From Pseudomonadota bacterium (GTDB lineage: Bacteria > Myxococcota_A > Polyangia > Polyangiales > Polyangiaceae): DNA of 19,115 nucleotides. The position numbers and the translations under genes were made by a program. Each line of letters starts with the position of its first letter. Within the stretch, counting starts at the first letter, position 1. The notes beneath the pieces are model-generated. The model was not told the origin of the DNA, did no database searches, and saw only the letters and a list, made by a program, of their open reading frames with translations. The stretch is from NCBI GenBank assembly GCA_023428245.1, contig JAEYYX010000073.1, positions 1-19,115 on the forward strand. The letters run 5' to 3'. Of the stretch, positions 1 to 6,839 are shown piece after piece.

Positions 1-5
1 CGGTA

Positions 6-31
6 CGTGTCAACGATTTCGAGACAGGGGC
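6..31. repeat. IS left terminal inverted repeat
   Basis: Begins CGTGTCAA and continues to GAGACAGGGGC. It matches the reverse complement of 1637-1663 at both blocks, with about eight diverged bases and one indel between them. It lies just beyond the stop codon of orfB. Confidence 0.6.
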
Positions 32-41
32 GGGTTGAATT

Positions 42-1136
42 CTATGACGGAAGAGCTGCGGGCTGAGGCAGCGTAGCACCGGGTAGGTTGATGCACGGCA
101 CACGCTCGTTGTCCTTGGTGGGCCAGAGTCCATCGACGTCGTCGTCGGGCGTCGCGAGGAGTTCTTCGGCGGATGGTGGCGCGGCGTCGACAGGGTTGAT
201 GCGCACCTGGGCGGGAGGCAGAGCGACCTTGGGCGGTCCCGACACGAATCGCTCCGGGTGAGCGGCGTAGGCGGCGTCGAGTGCGCGCTGGCGGACGGCG
301 GCGAGTTCGCCGACCTCGCCGCGGAAGACCTGGGCGGGAGTGAAGAGCGCGGTGCCCTCGTGATGGTGCAGCTCGTTGTACCAGGCGAAGAAGTCCTGAA
401 ACCACGCTCTGGCGGCGCCGATGTCGAGAAAGCGGCCGGGGTAGTCGGGCTGGTACTTCGCGGTGCGGAAGTGTGCCTCGGAGAAAGCGTTGTCGTTCGA
501 GACACGTGGCCGACTCATGCTCTGGTTCACGCCGAGTTCTCGGAGCAGGTCCTTGAAGGAGTGGCTCGTCATCGGCGCCCCACGGTCGTGATGGACCGTC
601 AGCTCGCCAGCGACGAGCCCGTAGCGCGGAATCGCCTCCTCGAAGAGCTGCTTCGCGAGCGCAGAGTTCTCGTGGGCCGCAATCATCCAGCCGACCACGT
701 AGCGGCTGAAGAGGTCGAGCACGACGTAGAGGTTGAAAAAGACCCCCTGCTCGCAGCTGGGAATCTTGCTGATGTCCCACGTCCACACCTGGTTCGGAGC
801 GGTCGCCTCCAGACGCGGAATTGCGAAAGACCGAGCCTCTCGCTGATTTCGCCGCTCACGCACTGGGCCCTGCTCACCGAGCACCCGGTACATCGTCCGC
901 CATGAGCAGTGATACTCACCGCGACTGAGCATCGCTCCGTAGACCTCACGCGGTGGCTGGTCGATGAACTCCTCGGAGTTCATCACAGACAGCAGTGCCT
1001 CCCTCTGCTCGTCGCTGAGCCGTCTGTGAGAGCGCGACTTCTTCGGTGGTGCCTCGGTCGGCTGCTCGGGGCGCGGCTTGATAGCTCGGTAGTACGTGGC
1101 TCGCTTGAGCCCCACCGCGTCACACGCGCGCTTCAC
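42..1136 (-). CDS. IS3-family transposase OrfB (DDE integrase catalytic subunit)
   Basis: Catalytic transposase subunit of the insertion sequence, which cuts and joins DNA at the element ends. The N-terminal ~100 residues contain the HTH_21-like region (YYRAIKPR and EVYGAML motifs). The rve integrase core follows, with the catalytic triad visible as WTWDIS (D121), VHHDRG (D184) and NAFSEAHF (E220), a DD(35)E spacing typical of IS3. The last ~75 residues form a Pro/Ala-rich tail longer than usual. The start is GTG at 1136-1134 and overlaps the orfA stop as GTGA, placing orfB in the -1 frame relative to orfA. Many IS3 elements instead make an OrfAB fusion by frameshifting. All catalytic residues are intact, so the enzyme may be active. 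Confidence 0.93.
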   Translation of the reverse strand: MKRACDAVGLKRATYYRAIKPRPEQPTEAPPKKSRSHRRLSDEQREALLSVMNSEEFIDQPPREVYGAMLSRGEYHCSWRTMYRVLGEQGPVRERRNQREARSFAIPRLEATAPNQVWTWDISKIPSCEQGVFFNLYVVLDLFSRYVVGWMIAAHENSALAKQLFEEAIPRYGLVAGELTVHHDRGAPMTSHSFKDLLRELGVNQSMSRPRVSNDNAFSEAHFRTAKYQPDYPGRFLDIGAARAWFQDFFAWYNELHHHEGTALFTPAQVFRGEVGELAAVRQRALDAAYAAHPERFVSGPPKVALPPAQVRINPVDAAPPSAEELLATPDDDVDGLWPTKDNERVPCINLPGATLPQPAALPS

Positions 1137-1588
1137 CGGGACCTCCTCGTCGCGCTTTCGGACGAGCTCGACTCGGAAGTCTCGTCGCTCTCCTCGATTC
1201 TCGGCAGCGCGAGCCCAAGAATCTCGTGCGCTTTTCCCGACAGCTCCAGGAGCTTGCGCTGGATGCGGTTTTCCTTCTCAAGCTCCGCCAGTTTGCGTTC
1301 GAGTTGCTCAACCCGGCGGTCCTCGGCCGTCTGCGATGGCTTGCGACCAGGACGCCCTGGGGTGAGTCCCTCGCGCCCGTGCTCTGCTCGCTGTTTGCGC
1401 CAGCTTCCCAGCTGCGAGCTGTAAATCCCTTCCCGGCGGAGCAGCTCTCCGAGCTGACCACGCTCGGTGCAGGCGTCTGCTTCTGCGAGAATTCGCTCCT
1501 TGTCTTGCGCGCTGAAGCTACGTCGCTGACGACGATCGTTTTCGGGTTTTGCCACCACTTCGGTGGCTCGGGTCTTTGGTTTCGGCAC
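1133..1588 (-). CDS. IS3-family transposase OrfA (HTH, DNA-binding subunit)
   Basis: DNA-binding partner of OrfB. The region from FSAQDKERIL to SQLGSWRKQR (about residues 24-65) is a transposase_8-type helix-turn-helix. It is followed by a leucine-zipper-like coiled coil (VEQLERKLAELEKENRIQRK, about residues 93-112) used for multimerisation in this family. The start is GTG at 1588-1586 with a purine-rich GAGAGAAG a dozen bases upstream. At 151 aa it is longer than the usual ~100 aa, because of a basic N-terminus and a Ser/Glu-rich tail that extends to the orfB overlap. The stop TGA at 1135-1133 shares two bases with the orfB GTG, so translational coupling is likely. Confidence 0.88.
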   Translation of the reverse strand: MPKPKTRATEVVAKPENDRRQRRSFSAQDKERILAEADACTERGQLGELLRREGIYSSQLGSWRKQRAEHGREGLTPGRPGRKPSQTAEDRRVEQLERKLAELEKENRIQRKLLELSGKAHEILGLALPRIEESDETSESSSSESATRRSR

Positions 1589-1636
1589 TGGTCTTTGACT
1601 TCTCTCGCCCCTCGGATTGTACTGATAATTCGAGAA

Positions 1637-1663
1637 GCCGCTGTCTCACCAGTTATTGGCACG
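1637..1663. repeat. IS right terminal inverted repeat
   Basis: The reverse complement reads CGTGCCAA, a variable stretch, then GAGACAGCGGC, matching the left end at 6-31. It lies about 50 bases upstream of the orfA start, where the transposase promoter would be expected. Confidence 0.6.
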
Positions 1664-1860
1664 GGGGGACCGTTCAACCTTCTCTTTCGCTGGCGCAAAG
1701 TGGATAGCCACGAGGCAGAATAGATAGGAGGACGATAGCGTGCAAGCTTCTTTGTAGGCTGAAAATGCGGTGAATGCGGTGAATGACGGGAGTTTCTGTG
1801 TCTATATGTTAGCTTAACGTTTAAGTTGACAGATAGGGAGGGGTGCAAGAACCTTAGGCT
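1662..1860. other. AT-rich intergenic region beside IS
   Basis: This stretch holds no gene I can support. It contains a 9-bp direct repeat (GCGGTGAAT twice, about 1768-1785), a short inverted repeat CTTAA-CGT-TTAAG (1813-1825), and directly after it TTGACA (1826-1831), a perfect -35-like hexamer for the plus-strand gene at 1861. No good -10 hexamer follows at 17 bp, so a promoter is only a suggestion. Confidence 0.35.
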
Positions 1861-2370
1861 GTGAACTTCGACGCCGTCGCCCGGGCTTATTCGAGCAATC
1901 AGGTCATCGCCCATATCATCGACCTTTTGGCGACCAGACAGCGCGAACCCAAAAATAGTGAGACGCGGGTTCGGCATGTCCTTCGTGAGGTCCCCCCGAG
2001 CCTGAACGCTGGAGTCGAAGAGGTCCAGGCGGCTCTCGAGGCTATCGCGTCACATGCTCAGGATCGTCGAATCGAGTTCCAGAAGGGGCGACCGCTCGAG
2101 GAGTCACGCATCGAGTGGCAATGCTCTGCGATCGAGTTCGCAAGGGGTGTCCTTGAGAGGATCCGGCAGCCCTTCCATGCGCCAAGCGGCAATTCCGAGC
2201 AAACGGCTGAAGAGCTGGCTTTCGAAGGCTTCGAGGAATTCGCCTTTCCCGTGCGTCGCGGCGTTGTGATGCCTCTGCGCATTCGCGCCGATCTGACCGG
2301 TGACGAACTCTTGAATCTTGCCGAGTTCGTTCAGGTGCTCGCCCGGTCGCGAGGAGCGCAAGCGCGATAG
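1861..2370 (+). CDS. hypothetical protein (orphan, next to IS)
   Basis: I do not recognise this 169-aa protein. It is soluble by composition, with no signal peptide or membrane segment, and has mixed acidic and basic helices with a Leu-rich C-terminus (DELLNLAEFVQVLARS). The start is GTG at 1861; the only purine-rich stretch upstream (1836-1844) is distant, so initiation is uncertain. Codon choice is visibly less G/C-biased than in most neighbours, and the 5' flank (about 1740-1835) is AT-rich. It lies between an insertion sequence and a truncated gene, so recent acquisition is plausible. Its 3' end converges on the remnant at 2390-2599. The opposite strand has longer open frames here, but their sequence is not protein-like. 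Confidence 0.5.
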   Translation: MNFDAVARAYSSNQVIAHIIDLLATRQREPKNSETRVRHVLREVPPSLNAGVEEVQAALEAIASHAQDRRIEFQKGRPLEESRIEWQCSAIEFARGVLERIRQPFHAPSGNSEQTAEELAFEGFEEFAFPVRRGVVMPLRIRADLTGDELLNLAEFVQVLARSRGAQAR

Positions 2371-2389
2371 AAGGCAGGAAGATTGCGAG

Positions 2390-2599
2390 AGCTTCACACG
2401 CCCGTCTCAGCTCGTCTCGCCCCATCCATTCGACGACCGATCGAAGTCTGATCTGGTCGGAGCTTCCGAGTTCCGCGACCTGAGCCTCTCTCGTTGCCTG
2501 GCGGGGAAGCGCGACGCCCAAGGATCGGGCGAGCTCTGCTAGACGCGCCTTCGAGAGGGTCTCGAGAACAGTTTGAACCTGAGGTGCTTTGGCAGTCAT
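2390..2599 (-). pseudogene. 5' remnant of a truncated gene (helicase/DNA-processing N-terminal domain suspected)
   Basis: From an ATG at 2599 the first ~70 codons encode a coherent, G/C-ending, helix-rich sequence: repeated short Leu/Ala helices (LSKARLAELARSLGV, then LPRQATREAQVAEL), then WMGRDELRRACEAL. After about position 2390 the frame stays open, but the translation turns into unconvincing Arg-rich sequence antisense to the 1861-2370 gene. I interpret this as the N-terminus of a larger protein truncated by the rearrangement that brought in the neighbouring gene. From memory, the paired-helix 'GRDELRRAC' pattern resembles N-terminal SAP-like modules preceding helicases in myxobacteria, but this is not secure. 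It could also be a short genuine protein. Confidence 0.4.
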
Positions 2600-2711
2600 G
2601 ACCCGGGGAACCCGAAGTCGCTGCTACTCATTCGAGCGCTGCTGAGCGCTCGGCGCCGGTTCAACTTGGCTCCGAGGCTCATTTCACAGGTCCCTCTGGC
2701 ATCTGCCCCCC

Positions 2712-3224
2712 TCATCGGAGCTTCGCGAGGGTCGAGTCGCCGTCCCCGCTGTTTCGGCGCACGACGCTGAGCGAACCGTCGGTCTCGAGCACCACGGCTT
2801 CCGCAGCATCGAGCGATCGAAGGCCTGAGGCGCGGAGGGCCGCAAGCACCTCGTCCTCTCCCATGCGGGCTCTGCGCAAGCCTCCCTCGAGAAGCTTGCC
2901 TCGATAGAGAAGCATGTGTGGTTCGTCGGCGACGAGGTGGCGTATCCATGGCACCCGCAGGCTCGACCATGCGAGGACGAACTGGAGACCGATCAGGAGA
3001 GCGAACGCCAACGCGCCATCAGCCAGCGCGACATCCTTCGTCAGGAGCGCAGTCGCCAAGGTCGAGCCCAAGGCGACGGTGACGATCAAGTCGAAGGCGT
3101 TCATCTTCGAGAGTGTTCGCTTCCCTGAGACGCGCAACATCAGGACCAGCACGATGTACGCAAGCGGGCCCACGAGGAGCGTTCTGAGGAGGCTCTCCCA
3201 GCCGCTGAAGAATATCTGATCCAA
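2712..3224 (-). CDS. DUF421 / YetF-domain membrane protein
   Basis: Inner-membrane protein of the DUF421 (YetF) family, whose biochemical role is not established. Three hydrophobic segments occupy roughly residues 11-30, 44-62 and 68-88. Between the first two lies the family hallmark SGKRTLSKMNAFDLIVTVALG. The cytoplasmic YetF domain follows: PHMLLYRGKLLEGGLRRARM, then the DEVLAALRASGL helix and a terminal strand (AVVLETDGSLSVV). The 170-aa length is normal for short family members. The start is TTG at 3224-3222, supported by AAAGG seven bases upstream on the minus strand; no in-frame ATG is available. A strong inverted repeat (3248-3280) separates it from the lipoprotein gene upstream. Confidence 0.88.
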   Translation of the reverse strand: MDQIFFSGWESLLRTLLVGPLAYIVLVLMLRVSGKRTLSKMNAFDLIVTVALGSTLATALLTKDVALADGALAFALLIGLQFVLAWSSLRVPWIRHLVADEPHMLLYRGKLLEGGLRRARMGEDEVLAALRASGLRSLDAAEAVVLETDGSLSVVRRNSGDGDSTLAKLR

Positions 3225-3247
3225 AGTGACCTTTCGGTATCGAGCAA

Positions 3248-3280
3248 ACCGCGGAGCGTTCGAAGATCGTACTCCGCGGT
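3248..3280 (-). terminator. Perfect 9-bp inverted repeat, likely terminator of the 3295-4779 gene
   Basis: ACCGCGGAG (3248-3256) and CTCCGCGGT (3272-3280) are perfect inverted copies around a 15-nt loop that itself contains TTCGAA. On the minus strand the stem is followed by TTTGCTC, a weak T-run. It lies 15 bases past the lipoprotein stop codon and 24 bases before the DUF421 start. It may act as a terminator or as an operator for the downstream gene. Confidence 0.5.
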
Positions 3281-3294
3281 CGTCTGCTTGCCTG

Positions 3295-4779
3295 TCATGG
3301 GTCCGTGATCGTGAAGTTCAAGATCACCGGTGTGTTGTCCTGCGTGTTCGGTAGATGGGAGGCGATGCGGAACGCATTGAGTCCGGCTACTGCCGTGAAG
3401 GTAGCGGTCGGAGTAGGATCCGCCTCGCTGAACTCGCCGTGGAAGCCGGCGATCGAAGGCCCGAAGTAGCTGCTTTCCGGTCCTAAGTGGCTGACTCCGA
3501 ACTCGGGGACCGCTTGTATGAACTGGAAGGTGAGGAGCTGTCCCTCCTCGGCCGTGAGGCAGGCGAGACCCGCGGAGTAGCGATCTCCGTAGAGCAACAG
3601 GTGGTTTTCGCCAGGCACGAGCATTTGACAGTCCGGACGTGCCCCGGCCGCCAGCACCGGCTCGGTCGTGAGCGCGCAGAAGGTCACGCGACCTACGGCG
3701 ACCGAACGCTGCACGACCGAAGTGATGGGTTCACGAGCGTAGACGACGCCTGCGCTCGTCTTGAATTCGTTCCAGAGGAACTGAGTATAGCTTGCGTTCC
3801 CGCTTTTATCCGCCCACCAGATCGTTTCGCCGTCCGTGATGCCCATAGGTCCGCCCGCCTGCTGTTCGAAGCCGATCCCGACGTATTCGGGCGGAGGCGT
3901 CCAGAGCTGGGGCTCGCCGCCCCGCTGCTGGGCGACATGCTGCACCACCTCGAGAGCTCCCGGACCCCCGGTGAGCCCGCTGATGCACGCGGTTTCCCCC
4001 CGGAATTCCGTATCGCAGAGCCGGACGCCTTCGGTGCCGCGTGGAAAGTAGCTGCCATAAAACCCATGGCTCTCACGCGCGTCGATGTAGCCATCTTCGC
4101 CGTAGACCGGAGCTTCGGCCGGATCGTAGTCGCAAAGCCGATCGACGACCTTCACGACCAGTCGCACATTGCCGAGATCAAAGATGCTCCGGATCCCGCC
4201 GACCTGAAACTCATGGACGATAGGAGCACCGAGGGGCGCGTCCGTTTCGAGCTCGACGTTGACTCGGGCGTAAGCGGCTGGCGCCGTGAAGCCGAAGTTG
4301 CTCGGGCCGCCTTTCAGGATGATGTTGCGGATCGCGGGAGCCGGGCCGGGCAGCGCCGTCGCCTCGAGGCGGTCATAGTTCTCAAATATCCCACAGAAGC
4401 GCTCCGTATGGCTGCCCATTTCGACGACGCCGTCCGGGTGCTGCTGGTAGTCAAAGAACACGAGCGGATCGGTTTCCTCGATTCGCGCATCGGCGACGTA
4501 GCTCCCGTCGGGCTGCTCGATGAGCGGAATGCAGCCCTCGGGGATACTCGGCCCTCCACCTCCCGCGCTGCCGCCGCTCGAGGCATCCCCTCCGCCTCCC
4601 GGAGCGGCCCCGCTGCCGCCCGAGCTCTCTCCTCCCGTCGCTTCGCCGCCGCCGCTGCTTCCGCCGGTCGGGGTGCCTCCGGCGCCATCGCCATCGGTGT
4701 GCGCTCCGCCGCACGCCACCCCAGCGAGACAAACACTGATCAAACTTGCCGCTCCCCACTCACAATCCCGACGCTTCAT
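3295..4779 (-). CDS. secreted lipoprotein with Gly/Ser-rich linker, unknown function
   Basis: A 494-aa exported lipoprotein. The ATG at 4779 is preferred over in-frame upstream starts because it is preceded by GGAAGGGGAG and opens directly onto a lipoprotein signal: basic MKRR, a hydrophobic stretch, and CLAGVAC with the lipidated Cys at residue 23. Residues ~24-75 are an almost pure Gly/Ser/Ala/Glu linker (GGSSGGGEATGGESSGG), typical of myxobacterial surface proteins. The globular remainder is rich in aromatics and beta-strand-like segments, with scattered Cys. It contains no enzyme motif I recognise. The protein probably sits on the periplasmic or outer face of the outer membrane. It ends 15 bases before a strong inverted repeat that may terminate it. 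Confidence 0.82.
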   Translation of the reverse strand: MKRRDCEWGAASLISVCLAGVACGGAHTDGDGAGGTPTGGSSGGGEATGGESSGGSGAAPGGGGDASSGGSAGGGGPSIPEGCIPLIEQPDGSYVADARIEETDPLVFFDYQQHPDGVVEMGSHTERFCGIFENYDRLEATALPGPAPAIRNIILKGGPSNFGFTAPAAYARVNVELETDAPLGAPIVHEFQVGGIRSIFDLGNVRLVVKVVDRLCDYDPAEAPVYGEDGYIDARESHGFYGSYFPRGTEGVRLCDTEFRGETACISGLTGGPGALEVVQHVAQQRGGEPQLWTPPPEYVGIGFEQQAGGPMGITDGETIWWADKSGNASYTQFLWNEFKTSAGVVYAREPITSVVQRSVAVGRVTFCALTTEPVLAAGARPDCQMLVPGENHLLLYGDRYSAGLACLTAEEGQLLTFQFIQAVPEFGVSHLGPESSYFGPSIAGFHGEFSEADPTPTATFTAVAGLNAFRIASHLPNTQDNTPVILNFTITDP

Positions 4780-5212
4780 GTGCAATTTCTCCCCTTCCTG
4801 ATCTCGACGCGCGGCTCGCTTTCTCGAGCGCTCCTCGCCTCGCCGCGCCCCTGCAAGCTCCGTGCGAAAGAATGAGTGCAGTGTCAGCGTTCTGTGTCTT
4901 CCTCGGACCTGACGTCGAGGAGCGCCCCGACTCGCGTGCGAGCGCCGTTTTTGGCTCTTCGCGCGCATCCGTGACCGAAGCGCGCTTCGCCCCGAACCTC
5001 GGCCTCGCGACGCGCACCCCGGGGCAGATTGTCTCAGCGCGTGCGCAGGGGCACGAGGGGTCCCGCATCGCGCCTGCCACGGTCCTTCTGCGCACGGCGC
5101 GCAAGGGCTCGTTCGCCGAGATCTCGCCGGGGCTCTTTTGGGTGGGCTGGGAGACTCCTCGCGGGTGACGAGCTCAGGGAGGAGTGGGCGAGGCGCGACC
5201 GGAGCAACGCTC
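4780..5212. other. intergenic region without supportable gene
   Basis: The region is 433 bases and GC-rich. Open frames exist on both strands, but their translations are Arg/Ser-rich shadows without start-site support. It should contain the promoter of the lipoprotein gene at 4779, though I see no convincing hexamers. It also holds the 7-bp inverted repeat at 5154-5185 and a 10-bp palindrome CGAGATCTCG near 5118-5127. Confidence 0.5.
5154..5185 (-). terminator. 7-bp inverted repeat downstream of the 131-aa gene
   Basis: ACTCCTC (5154-5160) pairs with GAGGAGT (5179-5185) across an 18-nt loop, about 30 bases past the stop codon of the gene at 5213-5608. No T-run follows on the minus strand, so a terminator role is only suggested. 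Confidence 0.25.
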
Positions 5213-5608
5213 TTACGGAGCCGGCTCGATATAGGTCGCGAAGGCCGCGAACTTCACGACGCGGGCGCAGGGACGAGCTCCGAAGTCGCCTCGGCACTCG
5301 CTCTGGCCCTCGATCGTCCCCTCTTTGCGTCGAAGAGCCATCATGAGCTCGAGCGTCAAGTCGTGACCCCCCTCCTGGCATCTCGGCTCGCCGCAAGGGA
5401 CCTCGAAGCGTGCCGGCGCGCCGCTCACGATGATATGTTTCGTGTAGCGCGCGCCGGGGATGTGCTGCTCGTCCCGCCATTCGTCGATGACGATCTTCAG
5501 TTCCCGCAGCCCTTGAACCTCATCGAGGAGCCGAGAGGACTCGTCTTCGCGCTGCCACCGTTCGCCTTGTCCTAGGGGGCGCACGCCCTTCCGGCGAAAT
5601 GAGTTCAT
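5213..5608 (-). CDS. small Cys/His-containing protein, possibly metal-binding
   Basis: A 131-aa cytosolic protein I cannot name. The ATG at 5608 has AGAGGG about eight bases upstream; the frame is open further upstream, but that part does not look coding. The N-terminal third is charged and helical (QREDESSRLLDEVQGL). The core reads WRDEQHIPGARYTKHIIVSG, then FEVPCGEPRC followed by EGGHD (C72, C77, H82), and later SEC and ARPC (C105, C114). Four Cys and a His at such spacing suggest a zinc site, by inference only. It ends in a short hydrophobic strand. It is not tightly linked to a neighbour: 433 bases separate it from the next downstream gene. Confidence 0.65.
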   Translation of the reverse strand: MNSFRRKGVRPLGQGERWQREDESSRLLDEVQGLRELKIVIDEWRDEQHIPGARYTKHIIVSGAPARFEVPCGEPRCQEGGHDLTLELMMALRRKEGTIEGQSECRGDFGARPCARVVKFAAFATYIEPAP

Positions 5609-5901
5609 GGTGCGGCCCTCTGTGTCAGAGGGGCCCGGGAGCTCCTCGAGTCTTGAATGGATGGTTGGATGGTCATGGTGGTGCTCGCGATCCCGAGGCT
5701 CAACGGGCCTTTTTTTGGGCGGAATGTGCTCGACTCTTCGCGTATCCGACGCGGCGCACCATTTCCAGTTTTTGCTCCCATCGCGGGAGTAGGGAACCAG
5801 TATCCCACAGCAACCAGCCGAATGCGAGCACTCAATCTCGGGCTTCGGGGCCCCGCTTGTCCGAAGAGGCGCATCGCCGTGAGCAGTCCGCCGAAGGGGA
5901 T
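5609..5901. other. intergenic region without supportable gene
   Basis: Nearly 300 bases with no convincing frame on either strand; the translations are low in hydrophobic periodicity and lack start sites. A short AGGC...GCCT hairpin followed by seven T residues lies at 5696-5718 on the plus strand, but no plus-strand gene is present for it to terminate. Confidence 0.4.
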
Positions 5902-6003
5902 TCAGGAGCCGGCGAGGCAAGCCGGCAATGAAACGAAGAAGCCACCGGGCTTCAGGAGGCGATGGGTCTGTTCGAGTGTATGGGCGTTCATGCGCGGGTT
6001 CAT
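5902..6003 (-). pseudogene. 33-codon frame resembling a methyltransferase fragment
   Basis: The ATG at 6003-6001 shares its A with the TGA stop of the upstream gene (TGATG), a classic coupling arrangement, and the frame closes after 33 codons. The peptide contains TLEQTHRLLKPGGFFVSLP, which closely resembles the strand-loop-strand after motif III in class I SAM-dependent methyltransferases (usual form: RVLKPGGxFV). No upstream SAM-binding motif (GxGxG) is present. If it is real, this is an internal relic of a lost methyltransferase gene. A chance match is quite possible. Confidence 0.25.
5908..5926. repeat. GCCGGC hairpin after the 6003-6839 gene
   Basis: Two copies of the self-complementary hexamer GCCGGC (5908-5913 and 5921-5926) flank a 7-nt spacer and can form a strong 6-bp stem, 77 bases beyond the stop of the upstream minus-strand gene. 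No T-run follows. Confidence 0.35.
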
Positions 6004-6839
6004 CAAAAACTCCCTGTGAGGCTCATGTGGAACCCGTTCGGTGAGGGCGAGCTAGCGAGCGAGACCTTCGGGCGCGTTTGGGCGAGGGCGAAGCCGGTCT
6101 CTATCGGCGTCGGCACGAACCATTGGACGGCGCTCTCCGCGATTCCGAGGGCTCCGCCGCCGATCAGGACCGAGCCAATGATGCGCTGTTGGTCTTCGGT
6201 GAGGGTACCGAGCTCTCCTTCGAAGGCGAGGACTCCGAGCGAGACGCTTGCGATGCCAAAGAGCCCCCCCAATGCCGCCTCGACTCTTCGGCCGACGAGC
6301 GCTTTGTGAGCCAGCCTTTCCCAGCGGCGCTCGAGTTCTTGTTCAGTGAGGGTCGCGGAGCTCCGCTCGAGCCCTTCGAGCTCCGAAGGAACCAACAGGT
6401 TCGCGATGCTTCCGAGGGCGACGATTCCGCTCGTCACCCAGAGCGCATGGGACCAGGTCATATCGGGCGCTTCGGCGGCGAAGCCGACGCCGAAGAGCAC
6501 GCCCGCGCCCGTGAGGCCGAGCGCGCTTTCGCTATAACGGCGGAGCCGCATTTGGCCAGAAACGTGAGCTAGCGCGGGGCGCAGAAGAGGATCGGAGGTC
6601 GATTCGGGTGCTGAGCTCGTCGCTCGAGCAACAGGCGGTGCGGCTGATGGAGCGGGCTGTGCGGCGGCCTGAGGAGGGGGCTGCGAGGCGGGGGGAGTCG
6701 TCTCCAAGGTCGGTTCGCCAGACGGCGCGGAGGGCGCGTCCGCTGCCGGGGGCGCCGGCTCTACCGGCAGTTCTTCGGCGAAGGCGCTGCTTGCGGCGAG
6801 AAGAGAGAAAGGAAGGAGGAAATAGGCGGTGTTTCGCAT
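6003..6839 (-). CDS. exported Pro/Ala-rich protein with hydrophobic C-terminal half
   Basis: A 278-aa envelope protein of unknown function. The ATG at 6839 opens a clear signal peptide (MRNTAYFLLPFSLLAASSAFA, cleavage about residue 21). A disordered Pro/Ala/Ser/Gln-rich stretch follows (~22-85), then three or four hydrophobic, Gly-rich segments (around residues 103-121, 130-150, 185-207 and 222-245). Between them is a charged helix (LTEQELERRWERLAHKAL). The last residues, FHMSLTGSF, alternate hydrophobic residues and end in Phe, as many outer-membrane beta-barrel proteins do. The middle nevertheless looks more like helices, so its location (inner or outer membrane) is unsettled. No strong ribosome-binding site is visible. 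Confidence 0.75.
   Translation of the reverse strand: MRNTAYFLLPFSLLAASSAFAEELPVEPAPPAADAPSAPSGEPTLETTPPASQPPPQAAAQPAPSAAPPVARATSSAPESTSDPLLRPALAHVSGQMRLRRYSESALGLTGAGVLFGVGFAAEAPDMTWSHALWVTSGIVALGSIANLLVPSELEGLERSSATLTEQELERRWERLAHKALVGRRVEAALGGLFGIASVSLGVLAFEGELGTLTEDQQRIIGSVLIGGGALGIAESAVQWFVPTPIETGFALAQTRPKVSLASSPSPNGFHMSLTGSF

Larger units (their letters stand above)
8..1661 (-). mobile_element. IS3-family insertion sequence
   Basis: A complete-looking insertion sequence carrying orfA and orfB on the minus strand. The boundaries are inferred from imperfect inverted ends: the left end (about 6-31) and the reverse complement of 1637-1663 share CGTG(T/C)CAA, then after a diverged stretch GAGACAG(G/C)GGC. 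Each end starts TG and finishes CA, as is usual for IS3-family elements. The length of about 1.65 kb is at the long end for the family, matching the long orfA and orfB products. I see no convincing short direct repeat flanking the element. The left end nearly coincides with the start of the window, so only seven flanking bases are available there. Confidence 0.75.

Noticed and set aside
2042..2390. Continuation of the minus-strand frame from the ATG at 2599
   Set aside because: The frame stays open, but the translation becomes Arg/Ser/Pro-rich antisense of the 1861-2370 gene. I therefore treat only the first ~70 codons as a real coding remnant.
3487..4875. Long open frame (462 codons) on the plus strand
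   Set aside because: It is antisense to the lipoprotein gene at 3295-4779, which has a signal peptide, lipobox and ribosome-binding site. Long antisense frames are expected in high-GC DNA.
5696..5718. AGGC...GCCT hairpin followed by seven T residues
   Set aside because: It is oriented for the plus strand where no gene precedes it, and the stem is only 4 bp.
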